From: Cytobacillus solani
GTDB lineage: Bacteria; Bacillota; Bacilli; Bacillales; Cytobacillaceae
Assembly (NCBI RefSeq): GCF_001420595.1
Contig: NZ_LJIX01000006.1
Span: 1,119,361-1,183,360 of the forward strand
Direction: 5' to 3'
DNA: 64,000 nucleotides
Positions 36,707 to 45,906 of the stretch are shown one piece after another; position 1 is the stretch's first letter, and each line of letters opens with the position of its first letter. Below the pieces are notes generated by a model. The model did not search any database, was not told where the DNA came from, and worked only from the letters and a program-made list of their open reading frames with translations. Made by a program: the position numbers and the translations under genes.

Positions 36707-37225
36707 CTAGTTCTCTACAACTTCCTTATATTCCTCAATTTTTAAGGAGTCCATTTTTTTCTCTTTCTTATCCTTTACTTTGACATTACCGTACTCAGGA
36801 GCAATAATTCTGTAAATATTTTCTTGATCGTCATAAGTTACAGAAAATACATAGGAGTTACCAACTTCTAAGAACTGGTCATTTTCCGTCCACTTCACTA
36901 ATGCTTTTTGTTGATTATCATATCCAATTCTTTGGGCTATAAGAACTTCTTCAGTTTCGATTTCACCTTTTAGATTTGAATCAACCTTTATTAAAAAAGG
37001 AGTATAAACACCAATTTCATCCTCTACTAAATCTTTTTGTTCTAGTACGGTCCCTACAAAGACATTTTCAGCTGTGTCAACAACTTGGTTTTTATCGGTA
37101 ATATCAATCGACCACTCTGCATTTGCAACTACAACTCTATCTGGTTTAAATAAATATACATAGTAGAATCCAGCAATAACAAACGAACAAATTGTGGTAA
37201 AAGTAAAGAGTTTAAGTTTTTTCAT
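36707..37225 (-). CDS. Membrane-anchored or secreted protein
   Basis: About 172 aa. AGGAGG with six-base spacing selects ATG 37225: KKLKLFTFTTICSFVIAGFY is a signal peptide or anchor. The rest (WSIDITDKNQVVDTAENVFV, then VEDEIGVYTPFLIKVDSNLK, EVLIAQRIGYD) resembles OB-like or immune-inhibitor-like extracellular domains found next to Bacillus secreted proteases. It starts 11 bases after the metalloprotease stop, so the two are one operon; it may be an inhibitor or chaperone of the protease (inference). Confidence 0.7.
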   Translation of the reverse strand: MKKLKLFTFTTICSFVIAGFYYVYLFKPDRVVVANAEWSIDITDKNQVVDTAENVFVGTVLEQKDLVEDEIGVYTPFLIKVDSNLKGEIETEEVLIAQRIGYDNQQKALVKWTENDQFLEVGNSYVFSVTYDDQENIYRIIAPEYGNVKVKDKKEKKMDSLKIEEYKEVVEN

Positions 37226-37235
37226 TTTCATCCTC

Positions 37236-37766
37236 CTACCATCTATCATTATAGTCTTCTTTATCGTGGGCTTGGATATTCTGAACTTCTGATGAAGAAC
37301 CATACATAATAATCCCACTATAACTAGAACTATCATGATCATCTAGTCCTAGTGCATGCCCTAATTCATGTGTCGCGGTTTTATTATTCCAAGTTGACTT
37401 TCTATCTTGCATAACACGGTCATTAAATTTAATTGAGTCAGCACCAATTGCATTATAGGACCATGTTCCACTGAAAGTTTCAGTAGAGTATACATCCGAA
37501 TAAGTTAAATCTTGGATGGCTGTTGCTGAATCTGGAAGAATATCTACAGAACTGAGTGAATTCCATTGAGAGTTTGCATGGGTCCTATTAGTACTATATT
37601 TTGTTGAACCCCCATATCTTATTTCTCCGTTATCAACAGATGAATAAGTCAATGTATGTCCCGCACCAGTGGCTGCTAGAACACCAGAATAAACCCAAAA
37701 ACTAGTACCAATAAATATTGCTAGACCACATAGTAAAACATTTCCTAAAACTTTCAATAAAAACAC
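37236..37766 (-). CDS. Secreted metzincin-type zinc protease
   Basis: A 176-aa protein with an N-terminal hydrophobic signal (LLKVLGNVLLCGLAIFIGTS). The zinc site HELGHALGLDDHD (about residues 133-145) has HExxHxxGxxD followed by His, the arrangement of snapalysin-like (M7) enzymes rather than the classic HExxHxxGxxH of matrixins. A Met-turn-like IIMYGSS follows. There is no propeptide cysteine switch and the protein is short. Secreted endopeptidase activity is likely. First gene of a two-gene operon with the 36707-37225 gene. Confidence 0.82.
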   Translation of the reverse strand: MFLLKVLGNVLLCGLAIFIGTSFWVYSGVLAATGAGHTLTYSSVDNGEIRYGGSTKYSTNRTHANSQWNSLSSVDILPDSATAIQDLTYSDVYSTETFSGTWSYNAIGADSIKFNDRVMQDRKSTWNNKTATHELGHALGLDDHDSSSYSGIIMYGSSSEVQNIQAHDKEDYNDRW

Positions 37767-37909
37767 ACCCTCTCCCTTTTTCTTAATACTTACAGGTTTA
37801 TTCTACCATTTTATTTTTGGAAAATTCAACTAAATATTGCAAATATTTGTAAAAATTTGTTACAATTATGGTATAAATATAAAAATATGTAAACGGGAGG
37901 ATGAAAGCA

Positions 37910-38347
37910 ATGACTCAATCTATTAGTAAAAAGTTTAAGATGTTACTTGCAGGTATAGTTACTACACTTTTAATCCCATCATCAGTTTTTGCAGAAGAAG
38001 GACCAGAACGTGGACCAGGAGAGTGGGATTCTATTGGATACGCACAATCAATACGTATTCCTACTAATGGTTTTGCAACAACGCAAACTGTTAGTTCTGG
38101 AGGAGGTAACATAAAAATTAGAATATCAAACGCTTCTCCTGATAATGTTTATAGAGTTTGGTTATACGAAAAGGATGATGATGGATACGATCCAGTAGTA
38201 CCTTATGCTAAGTATGGTTATGGAGATTATGAGATTACATGGGACGTTTCTGGTTTTACTGATGGTTCTGATGGAAAGGCCGAAATATTTGCTCATATTG
38301 GATATGGTTCCGTTGAGGATGATGTAACAATTCAATTTTTTGACTGA
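37910..38347 (+). CDS. Small secreted protein, unknown
   Basis: About 145 aa. GGGAGG lies nine bases before ATG 37910. Signal peptide KKFKMLLAGIVTTLLIPSS with cleavage near VFA. The mature protein is acidic and aromatic with a beta-sandwich-like pattern (IRISNASPDNVYRVWLYEKD, YEITWDVSGFTDGSDGKAEI). Not recognised. Divergent from the metalloprotease operon, and could be a partner or inhibitor. Confidence 0.7.
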   Translation: MTQSISKKFKMLLAGIVTTLLIPSSVFAEEGPERGPGEWDSIGYAQSIRIPTNGFATTQTVSSGGGNIKIRISNASPDNVYRVWLYEKDDDGYDPVVPYAKYGYGDYEITWDVSGFTDGSDGKAEIFAHIGYGSVEDDVTIQFFD

Positions 38348-38352
38348 TAATT

Positions 38353-38383
38353 AAAAAAGGACACTTTTTGTGTCCTTTTTTTG
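38353..38383 (+). terminator. Rho-independent terminator
   Basis: AAAAAAGGACAC and GTGTCCTTTTTT pair around a short T loop, six bases after the stop of the secreted-protein gene. Confidence 0.9.
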
Positions 38384-38397
38384 TGGTATCAATATTA

Positions 38398-38793
38398 CTA
38401 GTTATTTGAAACTAATTCTTTAAGCTTTTTTGCATCGATTTCACTTAGTTTCCCGTAGCCTTCTTCAGAACTTTTTATTTCTGCCTTACCTGAAAACCAA
38501 ACTCGTAATTCGTGTTTAATTTCAACTTCTTTTTCTTTTTTATAGTAAAGAGTAATTATTATGTCTTCTTTTCTCGACATTTCAACTTTTGTATTTTTTT
38601 CCCATTTAATATTATCTAATATTTTAAGGATGTTTGTGATTTTTTCCTTGTTGTCAATTTCAAATGAATTTTCAATAGTTCCATCTGAGTTTAAATGTTG
38701 AATTGATATCTTTTCGACATTTGAGCTATTATTACAGCCAAATAGTGCTAGGAAAGTAAGAATAATAAAACTATAAAGTAGAATTCTTTTCAT
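38398..38793 (-). CDS. Small lipoprotein, unknown
   Basis: 131 aa. KRILLYSFIILTFLALFGC is a signal peptide with an LFGC lipobox, so it is anchored outside the membrane. The mature part (VEKISIQHLNSDGTIENSFE, IKHELRVWFSGKAEIKSSEE) is a short alpha/beta domain. GGAGAATGATTAA supports ATG 38793. Family not recognised. Confidence 0.75.
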   Translation of the reverse strand: MKRILLYSFIILTFLALFGCNNSSNVEKISIQHLNSDGTIENSFEIDNKEKITNILKILDNIKWEKNTKVEMSRKEDIIITLYYKKEKEVEIKHELRVWFSGKAEIKSSEEGYGKLSEIDAKKLKELVSNN

Positions 38794-38939
38794 TTAATCA
38801 TTCTCCTTTTTAAAATAATATGATAATACATTGAAACAAAAGTTATTCAGTTTTGTTTATTTTTAGATATTCTATAAAAGTTGTGCATTTCCTCTTCATT
38901 AGAACTAGCTCAATTTTGAAAGAAACTAAAAAACTTATC

Positions 38940-39761
38940 TTAGATCCATTTTACAAAAGACGGTATCCGAAGGAAGCCCCTTTTAGTTAAGTTCCTATAT
39001 TTTACGTTTACCTTTATTGGATCAATACAAATATATTTATCATTCTCTGAAACAACCTGGTGACTTTGGTAAAGTTTTTTACGCTCCTTAGTAGGCATAA
39101 ACTCCATTAATCCAGCTGGTTTGTTATCTGGAAAACTTAGCAGTAGCCCAAATTCGCCTTTTCTAATTCCTGTAATCAGCACATCTTCATATTGATAATT
39201 GATCACTTTAAGCCAAGAATGACTACGTTTACCTACCTCATATCGTGAGTCTTTTCTTTTCATTACTATACCTTCTAATCCCAGCTGCTTGACTAGATCA
39301 AAGTATGCAGTGCTGTTACCTTCGATATATTTTACTTTACTAATTAAGCTTGTATCCTGGGGGATAATTTCATTAAGCAGTTGCTTTCTCTCCGTTAATG
39401 GGAGTCGACTTACTGCCTTTCCTTTATATTGAATTACGTCGAAAACCACGTAACTTAAAGTGTTCTCTTCTAAAATGTTCCGTTTTGACATGAATCTACT
39501 CATCATTGCTTCAAAGTCTGGTTTTCCTTCTGGATCTGTAACTATAATTTCACCGTCTAATACAGTTCCAGAAGGTATATCAACTTTCAGTAACTCCGGA
39601 AACTTAGTAGTTACATCGTTATTGTGACGTGTATATAATTTTACTTTTTCATCAAACTTTGAAAGCTCTAATCTAATCCCATCTAGTTTTAATTCGGTTA
39701 TATAAGAATCATCATCAAAGGGTGTATCTTCTTTTTGTAATAGCATTGGTGAAAAAAACAT
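38940..39761 (-). CDS. ATP-dependent DNA ligase
   Basis: About 273 aa, the size of prophage/LigD-type minimal ligases such as SPbeta YoqV. Nucleotidyltransferase motifs are complete: I, TELKLDGIRLE with the adenylated Lys; Ia, YTRHNNDVTTKFPEL; III, TVLDGEIIV; IIIa, YVVFDVIQYKG; IV, LEGIVMKRKD; V, HSWLKV. A short OB domain follows. It joins DNA nicks via ligase-AMP. GAGG with eight-base spacing supports ATG 39761. Its place in a mobile island suggests phage or plasmid origin. Confidence 0.92.
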   Translation of the reverse strand: MFFSPMLLQKEDTPFDDDSYITELKLDGIRLELSKFDEKVKLYTRHNNDVTTKFPELLKVDIPSGTVLDGEIIVTDPEGKPDFEAMMSRFMSKRNILEENTLSYVVFDVIQYKGKAVSRLPLTERKQLLNEIIPQDTSLISKVKYIEGNSTAYFDLVKQLGLEGIVMKRKDSRYEVGKRSHSWLKVINYQYEDVLITGIRKGEFGLLLSFPDNKPAGLMEFMPTKERKKLYQSHQVVSENDKYICIDPIKVNVKYRNLTKRGFLRIPSFVKWI

Positions 39762-39972
39762 GTATAACACCTCTATTTAAGTATACGATGCCACCCTTAT
39801 GAATTCATTGGTGACTAATTGTCATTTGTGGAATATTTCTCTATAGCAATTTGATTAGGTTAACAATTCGTTAAATTAATGCTTTGGTTTATTTTGCATA
39901 ATTACCGCGTTTTTTTCTTCTTGTACCATTATAATCATTTGTATATGGAAATATTTAGACGGAGGGAGACTT

Positions 39973-40717
39973 ATGGAACATTATATTGATTATGCAGAAT
40001 ATCCAACAGCTGAAGTTTGGAATACGTTATATGATATGAAAAAGGAAGCTTTTGTTAGATTTAAATTGTTTGAAGAAGCAGGTAATAGAACTTATTTGAT
40101 TAATACTAGAGAGGGAATTATTGCTTCGAATTTAAGTTTTTGGATTAATGAACATAATAATAAAGCATTTGATCTGATTAATAATTATGTCTTGTTAAGA
40201 TATTATTACGATAAGGGAATTCCCGATACAGAATGGGTAATTTGAGGATGAAGGTAAATATAAGTTTTTCCCTCGTATGGAGGATAAACATGATGCGTAT
40301 AAATATTGGTTTGATTTTTACTTGGAGGGCTATTATAAAAGATTTGCTACTTTAATAGATACTATTTGTCATTTAATCAATATTAAATATAATTTTGGAA
40401 TTAAACCGGATCCGGGATTTAGGCAAAGGGTTATGAAGGAGTTGCAAGCTAAAGATAATATACTGTTTAAAGCATTAAAAAAATGTTGGCAAGATGAAGC
40501 TTATAAAAAAGCTGAACGATTTAGAAATGATTTAACACATAATTATCGTCCAAATTTTATAGATTCAGGTATAAGTGAGAGTCATGAGGGAGATGAAATC
40601 ATCATTTCTGTAGGTCTTGGTGAATATACTACTACCACTGAATTCATTACTAACATAGAAGAAACTGTTGATTTAATGGCTGAAATTATTGATAACATTA
40701 GATCCAAAATAGTATGA
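39973..40717 (+). pseudogene. Cthe_2314-like HEPN protein, frameshifted
   Basis: The first frame (39973-40245, 90 aa, GGAGGG RBS) reads MEHYIDYAEYPTAEVWNTLY... and ends at TGA 40243. Another frame continues immediately: FEDEGKYKFFPRMEDKHDAY, WFDFYLEGYYKRFATLIDTI, ..., AERFRNDLTHNY (RxxxxH HEPN motif) to 40717. The protein-like text straddles the stop, so one base loss near 40238 probably split a single gene. If real, it would be a HEPN RNase-like protein of Cthe_2314 type. The second part could be made alone from ATG 40277, but without an RBS. Confidence 0.65.
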
Positions 40718-40754
40718 AAAATTCTAAGTTGTTTCTAGGCACTGCCATAAGAAA

Positions 40755-41262
40755 CCATAAAAGTCCCTGCAGCGCGCTGCAAACCCTTTAACGGTCTCTA
40801 ACGGTCGCTTCAGCACTAAAACGATCGATAACCACGGGTTGTACGGCTATCGCCTACAATCCGTTGGTTCCTGTTCGTTTTGCCATCCGGCCGCACTGAA
40901 CGAGTGCAAAAAAAGAGAGATCAACTACATAAGAACTGAAAAAAAGGAAAGCAGACAAACGTCTGCTTTTTATTTTGGTCATTTTTCCTTTGGCGCTACG
41001 CACTTTACCACCTAAACGGCTGCATCGGCCTTGAATTGGGCGAGCCTCGAACTCTTCCCAATTCCTTCCCGTGCATCCGTAGCACAGCTACAGCAAGGGG
41101 CGAAAAACTTTTTCTAATCACGCCTAAAGGCAGAAAAAATTTTTGCGCTGTTAACCCTTGCTTCGCTCTGCTTTCGGCGGTAAAAGCTACGCATCCAAAG
41201 GGAAAAATTATCCCCTCTGGGAAATCAGTTGCGCTTGCACCAAACCAAAAATAAAGGGGCGA
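40755..41262 (+). ncRNA. Structured noncoding element, copy A
   Basis: GC-rich and non-coding, homologous in layout to 59520-60045. Module 1 has a stem CGGGTTGTA/TACAATCCG (40835/40855) then GTTCCTGTTC and GCACT-GAACG-AGTGC. A terminator-like hairpin AAAGCAGAC/GTCTGCTTT (40948-40969) follows. Module 2 has a long imperfect stem (41017-41040 with 41057-41079), GCAAGGG/CCCTTGC (41093/41155) enclosing GGGCGAAAAACTTTTTCTAA, and GGGAAAAATTATCCCCTCTG. Stems differ in sequence from copy B but still pair. Could be an RNA or a folded single-stranded DNA site. Ends eight bases before the methyltransferase. Confidence 0.55.
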
Positions 41263-41269
41263 AACCAAA

Positions 41270-42841
41270 ATGATTAAATCCCGAAAAGCTAAAAACTCTA
41301 AAAGAGGTCTTTATTTACAAGATAATGAACTGAAGCAAACAGCATTTCAACCAGGAACCAATTTTAAATATGTCATAGATACTAAAAACAAAAAGATGGT
41401 TATTATTCCATCAGAATCAAGCGTAAATACCGTTTCAAAGCGTGCAACAAAGTCGGGTGTTAAACCAGTTATTGATATTCGCAACAAAGAAGCTATAAGC
41501 ATATTTAGAGAAGCTGATTATTTACAAGTTGAGATCCAAGAAGATCAAATTATTGTTTCTGGATATGAAGAAAAGTCCTCTTCAGCTCTTGCTAAAGTGT
41601 CAAAGAAAATTGCTAGTGTATTTTCAAAAAAATCAAACGTCCTGGATATTACTTCTCTTTTAGATGTCCGGAAAAAATTTGAATTTAGGTTAGAATCCGA
41701 TGAATTAGCTAAAGCTGTTGGCCATGCCCAGCAATTTGTACAGCTGTCGATATTTGATGTAATTGGGGATACTCATTCATATTCTTCTCAATCGATTCAA
41801 ACGATTGAAAAGGGATTAAAAAACATAAAAATCCCCCTTCAGGTAATTAGTTTGTTCAGTGGGGCAGGTATTATGGATAAGGGCTTTGTCGAAGAAGGGT
41901 TTGACATTTCATTTGCTCTTGAATTGGACGAAGATGCAGTTGCTACATATCGAGCAAATCACGGCAACCATGTGGAACAAAGAGACATAACTAAGTTTGA
42001 TAAAGAGCGTCTTAATCAGATTGGTTCACCAATCATGATTGGGGGATCACCTTGCCAGGGATTTTCTCCTGCTAATAGACATTCTAATTTCTTAGATAAT
42101 CCTAATAATTTACTGGTGAAAGAATTTATTGAATCGATAAAAGCTAATTCTAATTGTCAGGTCTTTGTCTTAGAAAATGTTCCCAAACTTTTATCGGCTG
42201 GTGATGGAAAGTTCAAACAAGAAATTTACGATGAATTAAGTGATTTTGAAATTACTTCAGGAGTTTTAACTGCGACAGACTTTGGTGAAGCCCAGGAACG
42301 AAAACGAGCTTTTATTATAGGTTCGAAAATCGGAAAAATAGATTTACCTAAACCTACTCATTCTCCTGATCATTATGTAACAGTTAGAAAAACATTAGAA
42401 GGGCTTCATGAAGATGTTCCTAATCAAATGGATTTTACAAAGCCAAAACCATCAACTATAGAACGTATGCAAACGGTTCTGGAAGGTGGAAATTGGCGTG
42501 ATTTTCCTGATGAATTTAAAACAACTAGTATGTTCACTGGTAAGACTCATAGCTCTGTTTACAGGCGTTTAGCATGGGACCATCCATCAATAACGATAGC
42601 GAATCCGCGTAAAAGCAATCTTACACATCCAACCGAAAATAGAATATTATCCGTTCGAGAGTGCGCTAGATTGTTTGGCCTGAAGGATGATTTTATATTC
42701 AAAGGAAGTTTGTCCTCAATGCAACAGCAAGTTTGTAATGCGGTTCCTGTAAAATTAGCAAGAGCTGTTGCGCGAGTAGTTAAACATGCTATCATGCGAT
42801 ATAACATTAGGATGCATTCAGATAAATTAGAGTTAGTTTAG
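41270..42841 (+). CDS. DNA (cytosine-5-)-methyltransferase, orphan
   Basis: A 523-aa C5 methyltransferase. Motif I LFSGAGIMDKGF (about 194-205), IV GGSPCQGFSPANRH with catalytic Cys (about 259), VI ENVPKL, VIII EAQERKRAFIIG, IX/X RILSVRECARLFGL and QQQVCNAVPVKLARAVARVV. An extra N-terminal region of about 185 residues of unknown function, with no recognised domain, precedes motif I. No restriction endonuclease is adjacent, so it is a solitary enzyme, perhaps protective or regulatory for the island. The original terminator 3' of it was split by the Tn7-like insertion. Confidence 0.93.
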   Translation: MIKSRKAKNSKRGLYLQDNELKQTAFQPGTNFKYVIDTKNKKMVIIPSESSVNTVSKRATKSGVKPVIDIRNKEAISIFREADYLQVEIQEDQIIVSGYEEKSSSALAKVSKKIASVFSKKSNVLDITSLLDVRKKFEFRLESDELAKAVGHAQQFVQLSIFDVIGDTHSYSSQSIQTIEKGLKNIKIPLQVISLFSGAGIMDKGFVEEGFDISFALELDEDAVATYRANHGNHVEQRDITKFDKERLNQIGSPIMIGGSPCQGFSPANRHSNFLDNPNNLLVKEFIESIKANSNCQVFVLENVPKLLSAGDGKFKQEIYDELSDFEITSGVLTATDFGEAQERKRAFIIGSKIGKIDLPKPTHSPDHYVTVRKTLEGLHEDVPNQMDFTKPKPSTIERMQTVLEGGNWRDFPDEFKTTSMFTGKTHSSVYRRLAWDHPSITIANPRKSNLTHPTENRILSVRECARLFGLKDDFIFKGSLSSMQQQVCNAVPVKLARAVARVVKHAIMRYNIRMHSDKLELV

Positions 42842-42895
42842 GCTCTCGTTACTATAAAATGATAATAAAGTTTAATTAAAAAAGCCAAATAAGCA

Positions 42896-42916
42896 AAACC
42901 CCGTTCTAAATTTAGG
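42896..42916 (+). terminator. Left half of a split terminator
   Basis: AACCCCGTTCTAAATTTAGG here and ACGGGGTT at 57621 would form one hairpin (AACCCCGT, CTAAA, TTTAGG, ACGGGGTT) if the 42917-57615 element and one TTAGG copy were removed. It is the natural terminator position for the methyltransferase gene. Confidence 0.75.
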
Positions 42917-43052
42917 TGTTCTCAGACAACTCAGTCGTGATCTAAAGTCTTTTGAAACATTGATAATTCCTGGAAAAAAATTAATATTATACAACTCAAA
43001 TATGACCCATTATTTGTTCCCTTGTACTTTTACAGACAACTAAGTGTGACTT
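42917..43052. repeat. Left end of Tn7-like element: three spaced sites
   Basis: Site 1 CAGACAACTCAGTCGTGATC at 42923-42942; site 2 TATACAACTCAAATATGACC at 42988-43007 (14 of 20 matching the right-end unit); site 3 CAGACAACTAAGTGTGACT at 43033-43051 (one base shorter). The spacing of about 65 and 45 bases resembles a Tn7 left end. Confidence 0.8.
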
Positions 43053-43276
43053 AATAGCTACGAAAACTACAAGGTTGCCATTAAATTAATAAATCATAAG
43101 TTTGAAATTTGGAAACTTTGGAAGAGATATAACGGATGGTGATTCTTCAATAATGAAGGTCGCTAATCAATAGAATCCCAACGTTAAATTTAAAACGGTG
43201 GGTTTTATAACGAAAATCAAAGTTTACAGGATACTTTTATTCAAATTATATTTCAACGCTACGGGAGGATATTTAT

Positions 43277-43879
43277 TTGCGGACTGATATAGATAATTGG
43301 GAATCAATCACCATAACAGAAATTAATAAGCTCTTTTCTATTATTCCGATTAAATGGGGTATTGCAGGGGGATGGGCTTTAGATTTACATTTAGGCAAAC
43401 AGTCAAGGGCACATGATGATATTGATGTAATAATACTTCGAGAGGAACAATTGACTGCCTATAATCATTTGTCAGATGATTGGATGTTATACAAAGCAGA
43501 GAATGGGAAACTTGTTCCTTGGCAAGAAGGTGAGTTTTTAAAAACCACAAATGATATCTGGGTTACAAAAAGCAGTAGTTCTCCCTGGGCTTTTCAAATT
43601 ATGTTAGTAGAGACAGAGCAACAATCCTGGATTTACAGGAGAGAAAAATCTATTCGAAGAAGATTAGAGGATATATTTTTAAGAACAGATGATGAGATAC
43701 CTTACCTGAGACCCGAGATTCAACTCCTTTATAAAGGTGGTAGCTCAAAGGTTAGAGAAAAAGATTTTAAAGATTTACAAATTATGCTTCCATATTTACT
43801 GCCTGAACAAAGGGATTGGTTAAAAATGACTTTGAAAAGACAATTTCCGACTGGTCATTCGTGGCTTGACTATATCTAA
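43277..43879 (+). CDS. Nucleotidyltransferase, aminoglycoside ANT(2'')-like
   Basis: 200 aa from TTG 43277, with GGGAGG eight bases upstream. WGIAGGWALDLHLGKQSRAH then DDIDVIIL is the GG-W-x-D and DxD catalytic site of the aminoglycoside-2''-adenylyltransferase/lincosamide LinA group; the middle holds WVTKSSSSPWAFQIMLVE and the end PEIQLLYKGGSSKVREKDFK. It likely transfers a nucleotide to a hydroxyl of an antibiotic or small molecule. First cargo gene of the Tn7-like element, followed by hairpin repeat R1. Confidence 0.82.
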   Translation: MRTDIDNWESITITEINKLFSIIPIKWGIAGGWALDLHLGKQSRAHDDIDVIILREEQLTAYNHLSDDWMLYKAENGKLVPWQEGEFLKTTNDIWVTKSSSSPWAFQIMLVETEQQSWIYRREKSIRRRLEDIFLRTDDEIPYLRPEIQLLYKGGSSKVREKDFKDLQIMLPYLLPEQRDWLKMTLKRQFPTGHSWLDYI

Positions 43880-43939
43880 GAGTGAAAAATGATTTAAAAC
43901 ATAAGTTATCATTAATTCCAAAAACTTAGGGATCTTGCT

Positions 43940-43955
43940 CAACAATCGGGCGCTT
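43940..43955 (+). repeat. Hairpin repeat R1, 5' part (split by intron 1)
   Basis: CAACAATCGGGCGCTT, then intron 1. Resuming at 45898, TTCTGTAATTG aligns with the R4 text GGGCGCTTTCCTGTAAC, so the intron inserted between GCGCTT and the loop. The 3' arm of R1 is replaced by the IS palindrome at 45909. Confidence 0.7.
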
Positions 43956-45897
43956 GTGCGGCTGAGCAAGGTCGTATCATATAACGGGTGGGATTCCCGT
44001 CGAGTAAGAACTAGCCATTCGCTCGTAACGAGTCTTGGAGGACTAAAGGTAACTTTAGTTTTTAAGCGTAGACAGTGAGGTGGCGGGCCGAAAGCCTAAT
44101 GGTTGAAGGGATTGAGCTCCATAATGATTGTAGTTCGAGAGGGCTGATGCTTTAAGCGCTGCAGAAAGCTACATTTTATCTTTCGTTAATGGCAAGAATG
44201 ATAAAACCTCTCTGGAGTCATAGACCTTGGCACGTCATACATTGATATGATACGGCAACTCAGGAGACCCTACCGGTCTTTTCTTTTTTTTTAGAAGAGT
44301 ATGGTGTACAAGCGATAAAAAGCAAGGAAACCAAATGCCGTTGTAGGGAGTCGGATAGCAGCGTAGTACCAATGAAGTTGGGTAATGCCGATGGAGGAAA
44401 GGCTGCTACCTAATTATCACCCTTACTAGAGACACATTTACTACACACAGAGGTAGGTATTTTAAATGGAAACAAAACTACTAAGGATAGCAGAATTAGC
44501 AAAGTCTGATCCTAAAATAAAGTTTACATCTCTTGCACATCTATTAAACAAGCAAGCACTAGCTCAATGTCATCATGAACTACCCAATAGGAAAGCAACA
44601 GGGATTAACGGTACAACTAAGGAGCAGTACGGTGAAAATTTAGAAGAAAATATAGAGGTGTTAGTAAGTAGACTTAAAAGCAAAAGTTATCGTCCTGTTC
44701 CAGTCAGGAGAATGTATATTCCAAAGCTCAATTCAAACAAGAAAAGACCATTAGGAATACCGGAACACGAAGACAAGATTGTTCAAAAAGGCATTACCAA
44801 GATACTAAACACCATCTACGAAAATGATTTTCTAGACTGTTCCTTTGGGTTTCGTCCAAACCGTTGTTGCCATGATGCTTTGAAAATACTGAACTTCTAT
44901 ATTGAAAAGAGATCAGTAAATTATGTAGTAGATGTTGATATTAAAGGATTCTTTGACAACGTTGACCACAAATGGATGATGGAGTTCTTAAAACTGCGAA
45001 TTGCAGACCCTAACTTACTAAGAATAATTGGCAGGTTTCTTAAAGGTGGATATATGGAGGAAGGAAAGAAATACAAAACAGACAATGGCACACCGCAAGG
45101 TGGTGTCATATCTCCGATATTAGCCAATGTGTATCTCCATTATATTCTCGACCTATGGTTTGAGAAAAAGGTCAAGAAACAATGCAACGGACAGGCATAT
45201 ATAGTAAGGTATGCAGATGATTTTGTGTGCTGTTTTCAATATCAGAGCGATGCTCAGGAGTTCTTCCAATCATTAAAACTTAGATTAAAGAAATTTAATT
45301 TGGAAATTGCTGAGGATAAAACCAAAATTATTCCCTTTGGACGGTTTGCGGAGAAATATGCAAAACAAAAGGGGAATAGTAAACCAGCAACCTTTGATTT
45401 CTTAGGTTTTACACACTATTGTGGGGAAAGTAAACAAGGGAAATTTCGTGTGAAACGGAAATCGAGTAGAAAGAAAGTCCAAAATAAATTAAAAGAATCT
45501 AAAGAATGGCTGAAGAAGAATAGAAATAAGAATATCCATATAATCATGGATAGATTTCGACGCTCGCTTATTGGTTATTACAACTATTATTGCATCACTG
45601 ATAATAGCCTAAATGTCAGCAACTTCAAGTGCAAAATTGAGGAATTACTGTTTAAATGGCTCAATAGAAGAAGTCAAAGGAAATCCTTTACATGGGACAA
45701 ATTCAGACTATTTCTTGATAAATATCCACTACCTTCACCAAAAATTAAAGTGAATATATACAATTTAAGAAAAAAGATTAGCTACATTCTGTGAATGATG
45801 ACTAGGAGGAGCCGTGTGCATTAATAGTGCAAGCACGGTTCTGTGAGGGTCTGGAGCACAATTTACCGTAAGGTAAAAAGGCTCCATTCTACTCGAC
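43956..45897 (+). mobile_element. Group II intron 1
   Basis: Begins GTGCGGCTGAGC, the canonical GUGYG, followed by a ~500-base structured domain I-III (GGGTGGGATTCCCGTCGAG, GGAGACCCTACCGGTC). A maturase ORF lies in domain IV. Domain V (about 45814-45850) is GAGCCGTGTGC...GCAAGCACGGTTC, then a domain VI stem with TTTACCGTAAGGTAAA, ending TCTACTCGAC (AY). Boundaries were set by comparison with the second intron at 53211. The target is the stem of hairpin repeat R1, as class C introns prefer hairpins. Confidence 0.88.
44466..45794 (+). CDS. Group II intron reverse transcriptase/maturase
   Basis: 442 aa. RT blocks are clear: RRMYIPKLNSNKKRPLGIPE, DCSFGFRPNRCCHDAL, VVDVDIKGFFDNVDH, NGTPQGGVISPILANVYLHY, IVRYADDFVCCF (YADD catalytic), DFLGFTHYCG. 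The maturase/X domain follows (KVQNKLKESKEWL, GYYNYYCITDN). No HNH endonuclease domain is present, so it is an endonuclease-minus type. It splices and reverse-splices its intron. ATG 44466 lies in domain IV with AGAGGTAGG upstream. Confidence 0.95.
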   Translation: METKLLRIAELAKSDPKIKFTSLAHLLNKQALAQCHHELPNRKATGINGTTKEQYGENLEENIEVLVSRLKSKSYRPVPVRRMYIPKLNSNKKRPLGIPEHEDKIVQKGITKILNTIYENDFLDCSFGFRPNRCCHDALKILNFYIEKRSVNYVVDVDIKGFFDNVDHKWMMEFLKLRIADPNLLRIIGRFLKGGYMEEGKKYKTDNGTPQGGVISPILANVYLHYILDLWFEKKVKKQCNGQAYIVRYADDFVCCFQYQSDAQEFFQSLKLRLKKFNLEIAEDKTKIIPFGRFAEKYAKQKGNSKPATFDFLGFTHYCGESKQGKFRVKRKSSRKKVQNKLKESKEWLKKNRNKNIHIIMDRFRRSLIGYYNYYCITDNSLNVSNFKCKIEELLFKWLNRRSQRKSFTWDKFRLFLDKYPLPSPKIKVNIYNLRKKISYIL

Positions 45898-45906
45898 TTC
45901 TGTAAT

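Noticed and set aside
41005-41268. Minus-strand open frame in structured element A (and a similar one at 59873-60106)
   Set aside because: Some residue similarity exists between the two frames, but no RBS or start fits, composition is odd, and base-paired structure explains the conservation better.
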